Shown here: piece after piece, positions 34,301 to 45,721 of the stretch
How positions within the stretch are numbered: the stretch's first letter is position 1
Layout of the letters: every line of letters begins with the position of its first letter
Assembly: GCA_033297075.1 (NCBI GenBank)
Contig: MU858236.1
Coordinates: 1-64,000 of the forward strand
Length of the DNA stretch: 64,000 bases
From: Rhypophila decipiens
Lineage: Eukaryota > Ascomycota > Sordariomycetes > Sordariales > Naviculisporaceae
Direction: 5' to 3'
The notes under the pieces: generated by a model
What the model was told of the DNA's origin: nothing
The model's database searches: none
What the model saw: only the letters and a program-made list of their open reading frames with translations
Position numbers and translations under genes: made by a program

Positions 34301-37300
34301 TCCGAGGGACCAGACCAGCAGTAGGGTGCAAAGGCCTGAATGCTTATCTGGTGTGCCAAACTCATCCTTTGATGATTCCATACCAACAGGCAGGTGCCAT
34401 TAGCCACCCGACAGAAGAGAAGCCCGACCGGCAAGCCTACCATTAAGGTGTCATGAAGGAACGGACCGATGAAAAGAAGCACCGTGACAGCAAAGGAAAC
34501 TCCTGTCAAAAGTTTCCAGAAATAACTGTCAATCACACCGTACATACATACATATATACATACATACATACATACATATATACATACATACATGCACAGC
34601 ACACCATCGGCCTGTCTGTCTGTCTACGGTGCGAGGATGTTGTTGACCAACCCGGTCCCACGCTGTTAAGTCAAGACAACCAACCATCCCACTATCCGTC
34701 CATCCCAAGGACCCGGGTATTGTTAATAGGAATTGATTGACTTTTATATACGTATATAGAGTCATATAGGGACAGCTGCATGGTCCTCTGACACTCAATT
34801 GATATGCAATGCTTGGTATTTGTTGACCGTCTTGGACGCTACGTTATGGTCGTCTTGTAGGATTCAATTTCCCGGGTTGGTTGATGATTGCTTCGCACAG
34901 GTGATGCTCCTCATCTCTGTCCAGTGATTGTCCGAGCCCTTGGTGTAATTGAATCTGTGAAGTGGTCTTTGCCTGTTTGATCTTCAATCCATCATTTCCA
35001 TACCTAGTACACTACACGTGTAGGTATGTCCAAGTTGAATCCAACACCTTCCTCCATTGAGAAGAACAAGCGAAGACCTCTGTGGTGTGAATGGTCACCC
35101 ACCCCCCACTTGTTCTTTGACGAAGCTCGCCTCTGTCTTGGCTCTTGGGTCTCTGGGCCGCATGCCATCCCTCCTTCCCGACAGTTTGCTTGAACCGTTT
35201 CGGATCTTTTACCCTTGGCTGCCGTGGAGCTAGTCCTATCTTGGGATCGAGGCTGACGGAACGAGTGACGATCAGATCCGGGGTAGGCCGTGCGTTGGTT
35301 GGGTTGGGCTGGGTCCCGCTTTTGTGGCCAATGGCTATGAAGAACTAATTCCCCAAAAGGTTTGAGTCAATGCTTTTTGATCAAAAGTCCGTGATGCTTA
35401 TGCCGAGGATAATTTGGGGTCTTGCGATTTCTTAGCTCATTTCTTAAACGTTTGAGCTTATTGCACGTGCTTTTGAGATCCACGTGTAGAGCATCAAAAG
35501 GATCAAAGCCAAGAGAGTCTGGTTCGTTTGTTCAGGTCAATGGAGGGTACCTTGAGAAAGCATTTGATAATAATACCCGGTATTATAACCTGAATTTCCT
35601 CCAATCATATTCCACAGAGGTGCCGGGTTGTGGGGGAGCGATTATACTGATAGGCGAGATACCCAGACTTGGGATGAACAACGGTCCAAAGTCTGGGACT
35701 GGACAAGCATCAAGGATCATCTAGAAGGAGGCGAGGGCGTTCTATGGTCCGGCCTTTCCCGTTTGGTGGTGGTGTTAACGTTGAGTGTGGTTGATAACTA
35801 GTCTCGATACGCTTTGGCGTTGGATGAGCAAAGAGACGAACAGGTCTGTGAACTTAGAAGAGATCCACGAGGCGCTCCAACCATGAACGATGGATATTAG
35901 AGATAGTAACCCAGCAAGCCACGATGGACCCTCGAATGAATGCTACAGAGGCGGAGGTAACATGGCCATTCGTCACCGAACTGATAAAAGAATTGCCTGG
36001 GTCGACAAGCCCCGGGGAACAAGCCTGCTGCTTGCTATGCCTGTCACTTGACTGACCGTCGGTCCAAGCCACTCAGTATGATTACGTACGACACAAGACA
36101 AGGAGAGATATCCGCTCTCTGAAGTCAAAGGAGCAGGATGATCAACGCTGCGGGGTTGAGAAACCAGACCAGGCCCGACTAAGTATTTACGGAGCGTGGC
36201 AGCCTGGATGTTGACCCCCAAGCTGTGTTAACCTTGCTACGGTCTTAGTCAGGGTAGTAACCCGGCGAGTGATATCATCTCTGGTCCTCGTTTTGGGTGT
36301 CTTGTGTGTCCATAAATGACTGTGGGGAGATATCATGGGTTGTGTTTTAGAGCACAAATGGCGAAATATCCCAACCATGTGTTTGAATACAAACATCCAC
36401 CAAATCACGGGGAAAAGGAAGTTTGTATATGTCCGTCGGGCTTATTTGTAGCCCAAGAACGGTAAGGGAGTTAGTCGATGTTAATCTCGAAACCATGCTC
36501 ATGTCAGGTCAGGTCAGGGGGAGGCCGTTTTATCCCTTCGCTAAACTGGCCAAAGACAGTAACAACAAACAACTGTCCCAAAATGCGAAGAGAGATAAAA
36601 ATCGGGCCTTGGGAGCGTAGCCGGCGGAAGCGGGATAAGCGTATTTATAATTCATCAGTCACCGTTGCAAGAGGCACGTTTGAGCCTCTGGAAGCGAAGG
36701 AGGGGAGCGGCTGTTTTAAGAGGCTGTTATGACGGCAGGCAGGAATTGGAGGGGGTGGTTGAAGGTACGTAGTGTAGATCCGGGCAGCAGGAACATGCAT
36801 CCATTAATATTCGCATGATAACGTTTTTCCGCAGTCGAGGAAGGACCTCCCACAGAGAAGGCAAAACAACAAGTGTCATGTAGGACCTTGTTTTGGAAAG
36901 TCAAAGGACCCAGAATGAGACGAACGGGTAATGTGGTTGGTGGTTGTGATGGTCGAAAGGTGACAGGTGTATCCCGTACCGTTAGCAGTCAATCTAAAGA
37001 GGCTCAAAACGTCGCCGACCCGGTCCCCCCATTTGACGTGTTGGACCCGGGTTGGGTAACAAACTCCACCACCGGAAAACCATCACGGGATATGGAATGA
37101 AAGCAGAATGAAAATTCGTGGCCGCCGTTTCCGAGAAGTCTGGACGACTCGCTCTTGTTTTGGAGCCAAAGGGGCAAGTCCGGGCAAGTAAAAACGCCGC
37201 ACTAGACCACTAACGCCAGGGCAGACGGATGACCCAATCAAGGAGCTTGACGGCAAAAGGTGTGGCAGTCGGAACCGTCCGAGACTTGGAACAGCGGCCC

Positions 37301-38811
37301 GTGAGGCGGCACGACCGCAAGCGCAGGTGCCACTCTTTTCAGGCGACGCGGAGTGCCAATTCCGATGATTCCCCACAAGACCACCCAAATCCGTTTCTTG
37401 GCGGCCCAACTCGGGCCAATTGAACGGGGGCGGGTCCCAGCAGGGGTTCGACTGCCACCTTTTGTTTGCTGGAGTCCCGATGTATGGCATTTCTCCTCTG
37501 CCAATTCTTCTCGGGTCTCCGTCCCTTGAGTGCCATTTTTCGCATTTGTTGCGCTCCACTTGCGCTGGCCTGGACCATTCGGCTTGTTTTGGCATGGTGT
37601 CGAGCTGTGTGCATTATTTGCATCGCTCGGTGATGCGACTGAATGTGATACCCACAGTGGATGATTGACAGGGGGCGCCCGGCGAGCTGATAAGTCCACC
37701 GGCGCGAGAGCCTCAAAGACCGGGGCCGGCACTCTGGGGGTTCTGGAATCAGTGGAATAAGATTCTCAAGAACAAAGACTCGCCACTCTTGGGTTTTAAA
37801 CACTGGTCCAGTACCGAAATTCCGGCAGCCGATCCGACGAGAAATGCATACTGCATGACTGACAAGCTGAAGTTGCCGGCTCGGTGAGCAGATCTAGATG
37901 TCTGGACACCTCTGGAGGATTAGAGTGGGAGCCGTTAAGTTGCCGGGATGAGGGATTGGCGGCTTGACGGTCTGGCGGTGCCGTGGTTTAAGCGACCCGC
38001 TCTCGCCTCCCAGCAGCCAGCTGTCTGCCTTTTGCTGTTGACCTCTTGAGCTTGTAAGTGATATTCTGACCGCCACCGGTTGAACTTCGGCTGTCTTGAG
38101 ACGAGCGAGCGAATCCAGGTCCTGGGCGCACGGAGAGAGATGCGCCGAGTGTCCCCTCGTGCTCTTGACCTTCTCGACCGTCATGTTTTTCTCTTCAAGC
38201 GGGTTGGGGCTGGCGAGAAACACTCGGAAGTCGGAACAGTGGCCACTCTCCGATGCGGAACCCGCCATTTTGCCTAAAACAACACGGTGAGATGATAGCA
38301 GTGCCAGCCCAAGTCGCTCCAGAAGAAACAGTAATAGCCAGCTGCTAATAACAAGCAGTTTATATTACCTTGCGCTTCGCTCTTCCGGAACCCTGGCTGG
38401 AGTGGTCGAGTGGATATGCACAAGACAATGCATATCATTTGTCGCCCTCCACACATGTCATGTTGTGTTGCTGGGGAGCATGTATGATGGGCCCTCCCAC
38501 GGCTGGGCAGCTGTTCAGGAGGTAGGGGAGCTGGGAACTTGGAATTAGGTCCCGACGCCGTCCCCGTTTATCGGATCCACGATCCAAGATCCATGAAATC
38601 TAGATCCCCTTGTCGGATTCTACTGTTGCTTTTTTTGATCGAGCTGTTCGATTTGAGGCTTTTTGTTAAAACCAGGTGCATTACCATTTGCCGTGTCGGG
38701 TGTTGATGTTCAAACGTTGCTCTTATAGGCGCACATGCCCCCATTCTCTGCAAAGTCGAAGTAAAAGTTGAGATTGCCCCTGAAAGCAGTCTTGAACGTC
38801 TTTGACTTTGT
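31378..38811. other. Gene-poor stretch, 7.4 kb
   Basis: No frame gives a convincing protein. Candidates at 34085-34602 (minus) and 37083-37803 (minus) overlap each other in different frames and lack motifs. A CATA-type microsatellite lies at about 34541-34593. The 32-36 kb part has many short AT-rich tracts but no terminal repeats that I could pair, so old transposon relics cannot be excluded. Confidence 0.45.
34541..34593. repeat. (CATA)n microsatellite
   Basis: Runs of CATACATACATA interrupted by TATA, about 50 bases. The minus-strand frame through it reads MYVCMYVCIY, which is a repeat artefact. Confidence 0.9.
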
Positions 38812-39297
38812 GTGAACAACCACACTTTTTTTTCTTTCCACACCACCCCGACTCCCCAATTTCCCGCCGACTCAACAAGTTCAAGCAAACGCTTGGAAAA
38901 AAGGAGGAATCTCGGGCGCGGTCGCCCGGAACGGAGCACTATTGGGAGGATTGGCCGAAGTTTACCCAGGACCCAGGTCTCGCCGGCACCAGTTCCAGAT
39001 CTGGACAGTGGAGGAAGGCCCGTCAGCGTCGCTCCCCACCAAAGCACCCCCGAAGCACCCCACACTAGCAAGACTCTTGTAAGACGCCAAATAGCCAGCG
39101 GATTCCCACACTTTATCGAGCAGGTCAAGCAAGTCAAGGAAGCACTCAAAGCACACCACCACCCTCGATGCCGTGCGAGGTCCTACCTGCAGATTATCTA
39201 CATTCACTACCTCGACTCGCTCTCGCATTTTACTTATTTTCTCACACAGCTACCCCGGGCACTCGACCGACTCGATGATCAACTACGACGGCAAAGG
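38812..39297 (+). other. Open 5' leader of the DUF1479 gene
   Basis: The frame is open from an ATG at 38812 through to the DUF1479 gene, adding 162 residues. The composition (Ser/Pro/Arg/His-rich) looks like translated leader rather than protein. It could instead be a genuine N-terminal extension. Confidence 0.4.
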
Positions 39298-41721
39298 ATG
39301 ACAAGCAACCCAGTTGGCGGACCCGTTGCGGTCTCGACGATAACGCCCCCTCCGTCCCGAGATGTGGCCATGGAAGGAATAGGATCGACAATGAGCCTGG
39401 ATTCCAACTCTCCGGCAATATCGCCTCTGAGCCCTCCGCCGAGCAATAGTCCGCACGGTATAGACAAGGGGGGCACCAGCAGTGGCACAGGTGGTCAAGG
39501 TGGTGCAGGAGGGAGAGAATTGAGAAAACGGTGCAGCCAATGCAATCGCCGCCAGTCGACCTGTTCCCACCACTCACAGCAGCCACCGTTGCACCCATCC
39601 TCGCCTGGGGGCCCAACGCCTGGATCCGGAGGAGGACATGGACAGGGAGGAATCACGCGCTCGACTGCCTCCGCTAGCACTTTATCCCCCGTAATTTCCA
39701 ATGCCAACCTACCGAACTCCTCTAGCCCCAGCGGAAGCCTCAGCGCCGTCGCCGCCGCTCCCTTGCACGCTCGACCCCGCAGAATCTCCAAACTAAAGCA
39801 CCGTGCCATCACTGCGGCCGCTGTCACCTTTAAAAATGCCACCGCTGCTGTCTCTGGCTCTTCTTCCTCCCCGATTGTAAAGTCCACCACTAACGCCAGC
39901 ATGGAGCCGCCCGTTCTCTCCTTCTACGGCATTGAGCCCGTTCCTCTGCCCACTCGTTTCGCTCACATCAAGCGCAATCTCGCGTCGGGACATGAAGCCG
40001 AGCTCGAGGCCTCGTGGGCGCGACTGCTGGAGGCGCTGAAGGACGAGGTGGAAAACATTGCCTCCCGGGGCTCTCACATTACCCCAACCATCGATTTTGG
40101 CGATGTTGACGACCCCGCCAAGACCGCCGAATTCCAGCGCCAGCTCAAAGCTTGTGGAGTGGGACTGGTGCGGGGAGTGGTGCCCCGCGCCGACGCGCAA
40201 GCCGCCATCGACGAGACTGTCAAGTATCTCGAGACCAAGCACGACTTCAAGGAGCCGACGGTGCAGGATCCGACATGTTTCGACTTTTTCTGGTCGCCCG
40301 CCCAGGTGCGCACTCGTGCCCATCCCCACGTGCTGAAGGCGCAAAGATGGGCCATGGGACTGTGGGACAATGATGCCGACGACCGCATGGCGACGCGATT
40401 TCCCATCTCGTATGCCGATCGTATACGTATCCACGGTGCCAACATCGGCGGCGTGGGTCCCGAGGCCGAGAAGAAGCCAGACACCAACGGCGACTCCAAC
40501 GAGAACCCCAACAGCGAGGCGGATGCGCAAAAAGCGGCACTCGAGCTCCTCGGCGACTTTGCCTCGTCCACCGTGATTGCGCAGGTGGACAATGGCAGTT
40601 TGGAACGCTGGGAGGAGGATGGGTATGGTCGCGGAGGCACCTACCGGGCCATCTTCAAGGGTGAATGGGAAAAATACGACCCATGGGACCCGACCTTCCG
40701 GGTGAGCGCCACGTCGGATCTCTACAACGGCTACGGTGCTTGCAGCATCTTCCGCATGTACCAAGGTGTCGTTGCTCTCAGTACCATTGAGCCTGGGTTG
40801 ATCCGACTGCTGCCCAGTCCCAAACTGGCGACGGCATACTTCCTCCTGCGACCTTTCTTTTCCCCCAAGACCAAGCAGCCAGAAGTCCGCTCCGGACCCG
40901 AGTGGGAGGCATTTTTGGACGTGTCCAATTGGACTCTTGACCGTGAGCATAGCACCATTATCCATGGCGCTGTGCCCGGCCACGCTCAGCGTCTGACCGA
41001 GAGATGGCACCCCCATCTTCACCTCCGCAAGACTCTCGTCACAATCCCCACCCTCCAAACCGGTGACTACATCGTGTGGCACCCCGATCTGGCCTACCAC
41101 ATCGCCTCCAACCCCAATGTCATGGCTAGCCGAGCGCCGTCACCGCCACCGGGCGGCATTGAGGACGATGGACCGTCTCGCTCCGTGTCGGTGCTTGTCT
41201 ACGTTCCTGCCGTTCCCTTGACGCAGAACAGCGCCCTCTATCTGGCGCGACAGCGAAAGACATTCCAACGAGGCCATCCCAGCCCTGACTTTGACGCCAC
41301 TGGCAGTGGCTTGAACAGTGAAGCATCGCATTCCCGCCGGCCTGGTGAGACAGAGATTGCCGAGACAGGTGGAACAGGGGCTCTGCAGGCCATGGGTCTC
41401 GCTCCCTTTGACATTGCTCCCACGCCTCCTTCCAACGGAAGCTCACCGGACGACGAAGATATCGAGATGGAAGGCGCCGAAACGCCCAAGTCAGATGCCT
41501 CGTCGTCTGGTCCCAGAGCAGAAGCCGAGGTGGCGAGACTGGCCAACATCATCCTGTTCCCGGATCGCTATGACTTTTACATGGGCAAGCGGAACGCTGG
41601 TGGCAAGACGCCCCGTGTGAGGGCTGATTCGTCAAAGGGCAAGAAGCGGGAGATCAACGGGAAGGAGAAGGACAACAGCAACAGCGGCGCTGGGGCGTCG
41701 AGTAGCAGTAGTAAGAGTTGA
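39298..41721 (+). CDS. DUF1479 domain protein
   Basis: 807 aa from the preferred ATG (MTSNPVGGPVAVST). Residues 1-200 are disordered, with Ser, Pro and Gly runs and a small Cys/His patch (CSQCNRRQSTCSHH). The DUF1479 domain spans about 215-650: PLPTRFAHIKRNLASGHE, FQRQLKACGVGLVRGVVP, FFWSPAQVRTRAHPHVLK, then YRAIFKGEWEKYDPWDP and LTERWHPHLHLRKTLVTIP, GDYIVWHPDLAYH. The fold belongs to the double-stranded beta-helix (Fe/2-oxoglutarate-like) group, and the reaction is unknown. An insert of about 45 residues rich in Asn/Asp/Glu sits at about 385-425. The tail is Lys/Ser-rich. The family is usually 400-500 aa, so both ends are extended. Continuous frame, no intron needed. Confidence 0.8.
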   Translation: MTSNPVGGPVAVSTITPPPSRDVAMEGIGSTMSLDSNSPAISPLSPPPSNSPHGIDKGGTSSGTGGQGGAGGRELRKRCSQCNRRQSTCSHHSQQPPLHPSSPGGPTPGSGGGHGQGGITRSTASASTLSPVISNANLPNSSSPSGSLSAVAAAPLHARPRRISKLKHRAITAAAVTFKNATAAVSGSSSSPIVKSTTNASMEPPVLSFYGIEPVPLPTRFAHIKRNLASGHEAELEASWARLLEALKDEVENIASRGSHITPTIDFGDVDDPAKTAEFQRQLKACGVGLVRGVVPRADAQAAIDETVKYLETKHDFKEPTVQDPTCFDFFWSPAQVRTRAHPHVLKAQRWAMGLWDNDADDRMATRFPISYADRIRIHGANIGGVGPEAEKKPDTNGDSNENPNSEADAQKAALELLGDFASSTVIAQVDNGSLERWEEDGYGRGGTYRAIFKGEWEKYDPWDPTFRVSATSDLYNGYGACSIFRMYQGVVALSTIEPGLIRLLPSPKLATAYFLLRPFFSPKTKQPEVRSGPEWEAFLDVSNWTLDREHSTIIHGAVPGHAQRLTERWHPHLHLRKTLVTIPTLQTGDYIVWHPDLAYHIASNPNVMASRAPSPPPGGIEDDGPSRSVSVLVYVPAVPLTQNSALYLARQRKTFQRGHPSPDFDATGSGLNSEASHSRRPGETEIAETGGTGALQAMGLAPFDIAPTPPSNGSSPDDEDIEMEGAETPKSDASSSGPRAEAEVARLANIILFPDRYDFYMGKRNAGGKTPRVRADSSKGKKREINGKEKDNSNSGAGASSSSSKS

Positions 41722-42714
41722 CGATGGGTAATGGGTCTGTGACGGTGGGATCATGGACCCTAGAGCACCGAAGGCTGCTCTGACGGAATCGCGGGACACA
41801 ATGGTGGGTGGCTGGAGTAGAGGCGACGGCATGAAGGGGAAGGCCATGTCGAACCGGGACTGTGTGGATTCGTCCCAGCAACCGAGTCAAGATGTTGGAT
41901 ATCGGACAGGTGGCATTCGGATGCACCTGAGTTTTCTGAATTGAGAGAAACGCGTGAGCGTGCATGCGCATTGGACTTTTAATGGTCTATACCTTAGATG
42001 AGACGGACGCAAGATGAGTTGAGACAAAGAGGTACGGGGTAAGGAAAGACGGGGAAGGAGAGCGGTGGATGGACATCATACCCACATTTTTTGTTATCTT
42101 GAGCAGGTTTTTTTCTTCTTCTTGCGAGACATTTTCCTTTTTTTCGTTTCCTTGTATGTAATTAGTAACTACAACTCCATCCGCCTACCTCTGGGTTAAT
42201 ATCTTGCCCATTTGGCTTGGTTCTGGCCGTTAGATAATAACTGGTCTGGGGAATTAAATATTTGCGCCATGTGCGACTTTTTTCTTTGAACGAGGGGTTT
42301 TTGATCATGATTGCCGTGAATTGTGAATGGTAGTGATGGCGGCGGACCGGTGTGAAGCTGTCCGGATATCGGCTGGTATCGGCGTCCCGGGGATGACTGC
42401 CGGCCTGCCGGGCCGGTGTCGAGTGGAACCCTGCAGCGGCCGAGCGGTTTCCTTAGCGTCGTCACACCGCCACCCACAGCTCTTTCCTTTTCTTCTTACC
42501 AACACCAAACACCGTGGACCGCAAGACACGCACAACTCTTCAGTGACATTTCAATAAGTTTGAGCATCGTCTATCTGTCTTTGTCAATTACCACCATACG
42601 AGACACACCATCGGTGCCGTTGTGAGAATTTGTGACCTAGCCTCCACGCCACGAACAATTACAACAGGCTGACTGGGCGAACGACGGAACAAGTTCAGTC
42701 CCGAACACCAAACG
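41722..42714. other. Intergenic, no gene seen
   Basis: T-rich 42090-42160 is a probable 3' UTR or terminator region for the DUF1479 gene. The C-rich stretch before 42715 is the leader of the P-loop gene. No coding frame is supported. Confidence 0.4.
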
Positions 42715-43767
42715 ATGGGCAACTCAACACAGCAAGGAATTGAAGCATTCTTTCAGCCGATGTCTGAGACTCCAAGTTCGACGTGGAGAGGACCTCCCGC
42801 CAACAAGGGACCATCATCCGGGCCAAAGAGAAAATACTTAATCCAAATGTCTGGTCCTCCCGGCGCAGGAAAAAGCACCCTAGCGATAAAACTTGCTTCT
42901 GAAATGCGAAAGGCTGGGCTCGGTGCGGTGGTGGTAAACCATGACCTGTTGAAGACGTTCTTTTTGCTTAAAGTGTCAGGTGCTTCGGGTGATACCTCCT
43001 CTACTCCGGGAGCTTCTGACCCGCAGCCAAAGGCTGTTCCGGCTAAGGCTACTTCTCCTGATACAAGTATGAGCGAGGGACACGACGCCGGCAGCGCCGA
43101 AACAGGACAAGCACCACAGACTGAGCAGAAGATCTCATTCATCGACGCGGGGAAGTTGGCCTACAAGTTGGACTGGGTCTTGGCGGCCGACTTCTTTGCT
43201 CAGGGCCAGGACGTGGTGATTGTGGATAGCGTGTGTAACTATCGCGAGGCGGTTGAGAATGGGCTTAAATTGGTGACGGGGTGGAACCTCTGTCCCGATC
43301 CTGCTGCATGTGTTGGATCCAAATCTGAGACCGGCAATGGCAAAGGCTGTGACTGCGACCGTGAATCGGAGATGCGGTACGTCTATGTTGAGTGCCGCTT
43401 TGAATGTGATACCCACGGCAGCGGTGGGGAGGATAGTGGGTGGAAAGACCTTGAGATTTTGGACGAGAGGATGAAACAGCGTGCCAAACAGCCGCGTACG
43501 GTGCTTATTAGTCAAAGGAAGAGTGTATATGCGGGACCAAGTGGGGATGTTGAGAGTCAAAGAAACTATGGTTATGCCCGGGATGGGGAAGATGAGAGAG
43601 AGCTGTTTCGGAAGTGGATGAATCCTGCTCGGCCCACTGCAGAAGATGGGGCCACGGTTGTAGTGGTTGATTCGAAGAATAAGAGTTCTGACGAGTGTGC
43701 GGGTGATGTCCTGAGGGAACTTGGGCTGTCCGGCTCGGAAGCATCTTCCAAGAAGAGGCGAGTATAA
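42715..43767 (+). CDS. P-loop NTPase/kinase-like protein with N-terminal PIP-box-like motif
   Basis: 350 aa, single exon. Walker A is GPPGAGKST at 47-55, preceded by a beta strand KRKYLIQMS. Walker B-like DVVIVDSV follows at 176-183, and a lid-like basic segment RMKQRAKQPRTV at about 250. This is the AAA_33/zeta-like kinase fold, which transfers phosphate to small molecules or polynucleotide ends; the substrate is unknown. The region 90-140 is a Ser/Pro/Thr-rich insert. The first residues read QQGIEAFF (6-13), fitting the PCNA-binding pattern Q-x-x-I-x-x-F-F. The C-terminus ends SSKKRRV, a basic patch like a nuclear localisation signal. Together these suggest a nuclear protein near DNA replication or repair. 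Convergent with the dehydrogenase, 195 bases apart. Confidence 0.8.
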   Translation: MGNSTQQGIEAFFQPMSETPSSTWRGPPANKGPSSGPKRKYLIQMSGPPGAGKSTLAIKLASEMRKAGLGAVVVNHDLLKTFFLLKVSGASGDTSSTPGASDPQPKAVPAKATSPDTSMSEGHDAGSAETGQAPQTEQKISFIDAGKLAYKLDWVLAADFFAQGQDVVIVDSVCNYREAVENGLKLVTGWNLCPDPAACVGSKSETGNGKGCDCDRESEMRYVYVECRFECDTHGSGGEDSGWKDLEILDERMKQRAKQPRTVLISQRKSVYAGPSGDVESQRNYGYARDGEDERELFRKWMNPARPTAEDGATVVVVDSKNKSSDECAGDVLRELGLSGSEASSKKRRV

Positions 43768-43961
43768 GTCATCCTTCTGGGTCATCTTTAGTGTGTGATA
43801 GAGACAGTGGGTAGTCAGTTGAGGCGGCTCAAACTCGGAGATAACGGAACGATCGGGTATCTGACATGGTATGAGATACAAGTCATATTGGAGTACAAAA
43901 CAATCAAGCGCATACAGTACGAGTACAAGCTCCACTGCAACCAGAGCTGCTCCTTCCATGT

Positions 43962-45163
43962 TCACAGATGGGGCCCCAAAACCTCCATCGTCTCCTTCCA
44001 GATTGCATCGCCCTTTTCATCCCTCAACTGCGTCAACACGTGCTCATTCAGCCAGCACCTTCCCTTCCAACCAACAAGGTATAGCCCACCTCCTTCCTTC
44101 CGTCGCGTCGTGATTCCCTTCTTCACGCCTTCCAACTCAACGCCTCCCATACCAGATGGCCCATCCAAGTCCTCCCCTTGAACAGAGGCACCTGTACTCG
44201 TAATTGGGGCAAACCGTCCAGACGTCATCAGAAAAACCATCCGCTCGCCAGCTTCTCCAAGGTTCATAGCAAGAAACGCAAAGAATGGCGCGAGAGCCAC
44301 ATTCGCAAGTCCTTGCAGGATCCAGTGATTTCCCCAGCCACGATTCAAATTACCGGTATTGACCAGACCCGGACCAGCGTGAATAAAACTTACTGATGGA
44401 TTCGCTTCTGCCATTCGTTCGAGACATATCGTATGCTGGGTTCCCGTGTGTCCTTGGATACGATAACCGCTCCAGGCACCGGGATTGCGGAGTTGGATAT
44501 CGGTGGTTGAGATTGATGCGAATTCTCTGCCTGCTCCCAGGAGCGATACCACTTTTCCGCCTTTTGGGCCTTCTCGGCAACCTTGGCGGTTGGCTTGAAG
44601 CAGAGGTAGGAGGCGGTGAATGAATAGCATGCGCGAGTAGTGGCCTAGAGCTTGGGTGACTACCAAGCCTTCGGTGGTTTCTGTCCGGGGTTAGCACAAG
44701 GCTCAAACAAAGTGGCCGTAATTACAACGAGGTCAAGAGTTGAGGAAATATGGCACGGGTAGTAGGTACCTTCGCGCCCTCCAAACGGTGAGTAGCCCGT
44801 CGAGAGGAATAACAAATCCAAGCTCGTCTCTCTGTCTTTGATCTCCTCACAGAGCCGCTTCACATCTGCTAAAAGCGAAACATCACCGGCCATCCAGACG
44901 AGCTCGGCATTTGGATTCTCTGCCCGAAGGATGTCCAGAGCCTTCTTGGTCCGCTCGGCGGATTGCTCGCGGCCAATGATGTAGATTCGTGATGGAATCT
45001 TGATATTGTTTCGTGCGCTGACGTGAACAAGTTCTGCGATTGCTGCTTGACCTATGCCTGCGGTTCCTCCAACAAAGACTGCTGTCCGGGGGTAAGTTGA
45101 TGCGTCGATCCGGGCATTGGATTCGCGGACTTGTTGAAGGGTCAAGTTCGATTCGGCGGCCAT
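43962..45163 (-). CDS. Short-chain dehydrogenase/reductase-like protein
   Basis: CDS is complement(join(43962..44680,44770..45163)), 370 aa. The donor is GTACCT, the acceptor GGACAG; splicing gives GGREETTEGLVVTQALGHY. The Rossmann start reads TAVFVGGTAGIGQAAIAEL at about 31-49, a variant of TGxxxGxG with Gly-Gly-Thr. The strand LDLLFLSTGY is followed by HYSRMLFIHRLLPLL, where the Tyr matches the catalytic position of this fungal subfamily; the usual Lys is replaced by Met/Leu. SDR enzymes oxidise or reduce alcohols and ketones with NAD(P)H, but the loss of Lys makes activity uncertain. The substrate is unknown. An ATG five codons upstream (45178) is an alternative start. Confidence 0.8.
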
Positions 45164-45721
45164 GATGTGGATTTGCAAGTTGCTCCAGGTAGTTGTGAAC
45201 GCTAGTGCTGAGATGAAGAAGTTGAGTTGGTTTTGTTATTATCCGTTGAGGCGCAGGAAATTATTAATGCAGGCATCTTCGTCAATTGGGAACACCGAAC
45301 ACGTGTACTTCAAACCCGCTAATGCCGATGGGGTGACGATGGATTCACATTCGGCGTATTCAATGGTCCTTTAGTTCCCAAACACCGAAATTTTGCATCC
45401 GTCGATTCTGTTAGTAAAGAAATTGCTTTACCTGGGCATAAAATATAGTTAAAGTTACTAGTTAACATTATTAACAGATCACTGAAAAGAAGGAGAACAT
45501 GACAACCCAAGGTCTAAATAATCTGATCCATATAAGGAGTATCAAGTTAAGGGCCAATTTCTGGGTTTACCAGAAAGGAACTCCTATGACCCTGGTCATT
45601 TTTAGTATAGAATGAACCGTTTCACTATACCTCGATAGTTAAGTATGGGCTAATTAGTCTACTTTCTGCTTCACACGATATCAGAAACCTTGACCTTCTG
45701 AGAGCAGAGCATGCCCGGAAC
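45164..45721. other. Intergenic, AT-rich, no gene seen
   Basis: The 45390-45700 part is AT-rich (many TAGTTAA, TTAGTT words). No coding frame is supported. Confidence 0.4.

Noticed and set aside
34085..34602. Two minus-strand ORFs (98 and 151 aa) that might be exons of a small membrane protein
   Set aside because: One begins inside a CATA microsatellite; no splice pair joins them convincingly and no family is recognised.
37083..37803. Three overlapping minus-strand ORFs of 154-170 aa
   Set aside because: They overlap in different frames, have Arg/Pro/Trp-biased random composition and no motif.
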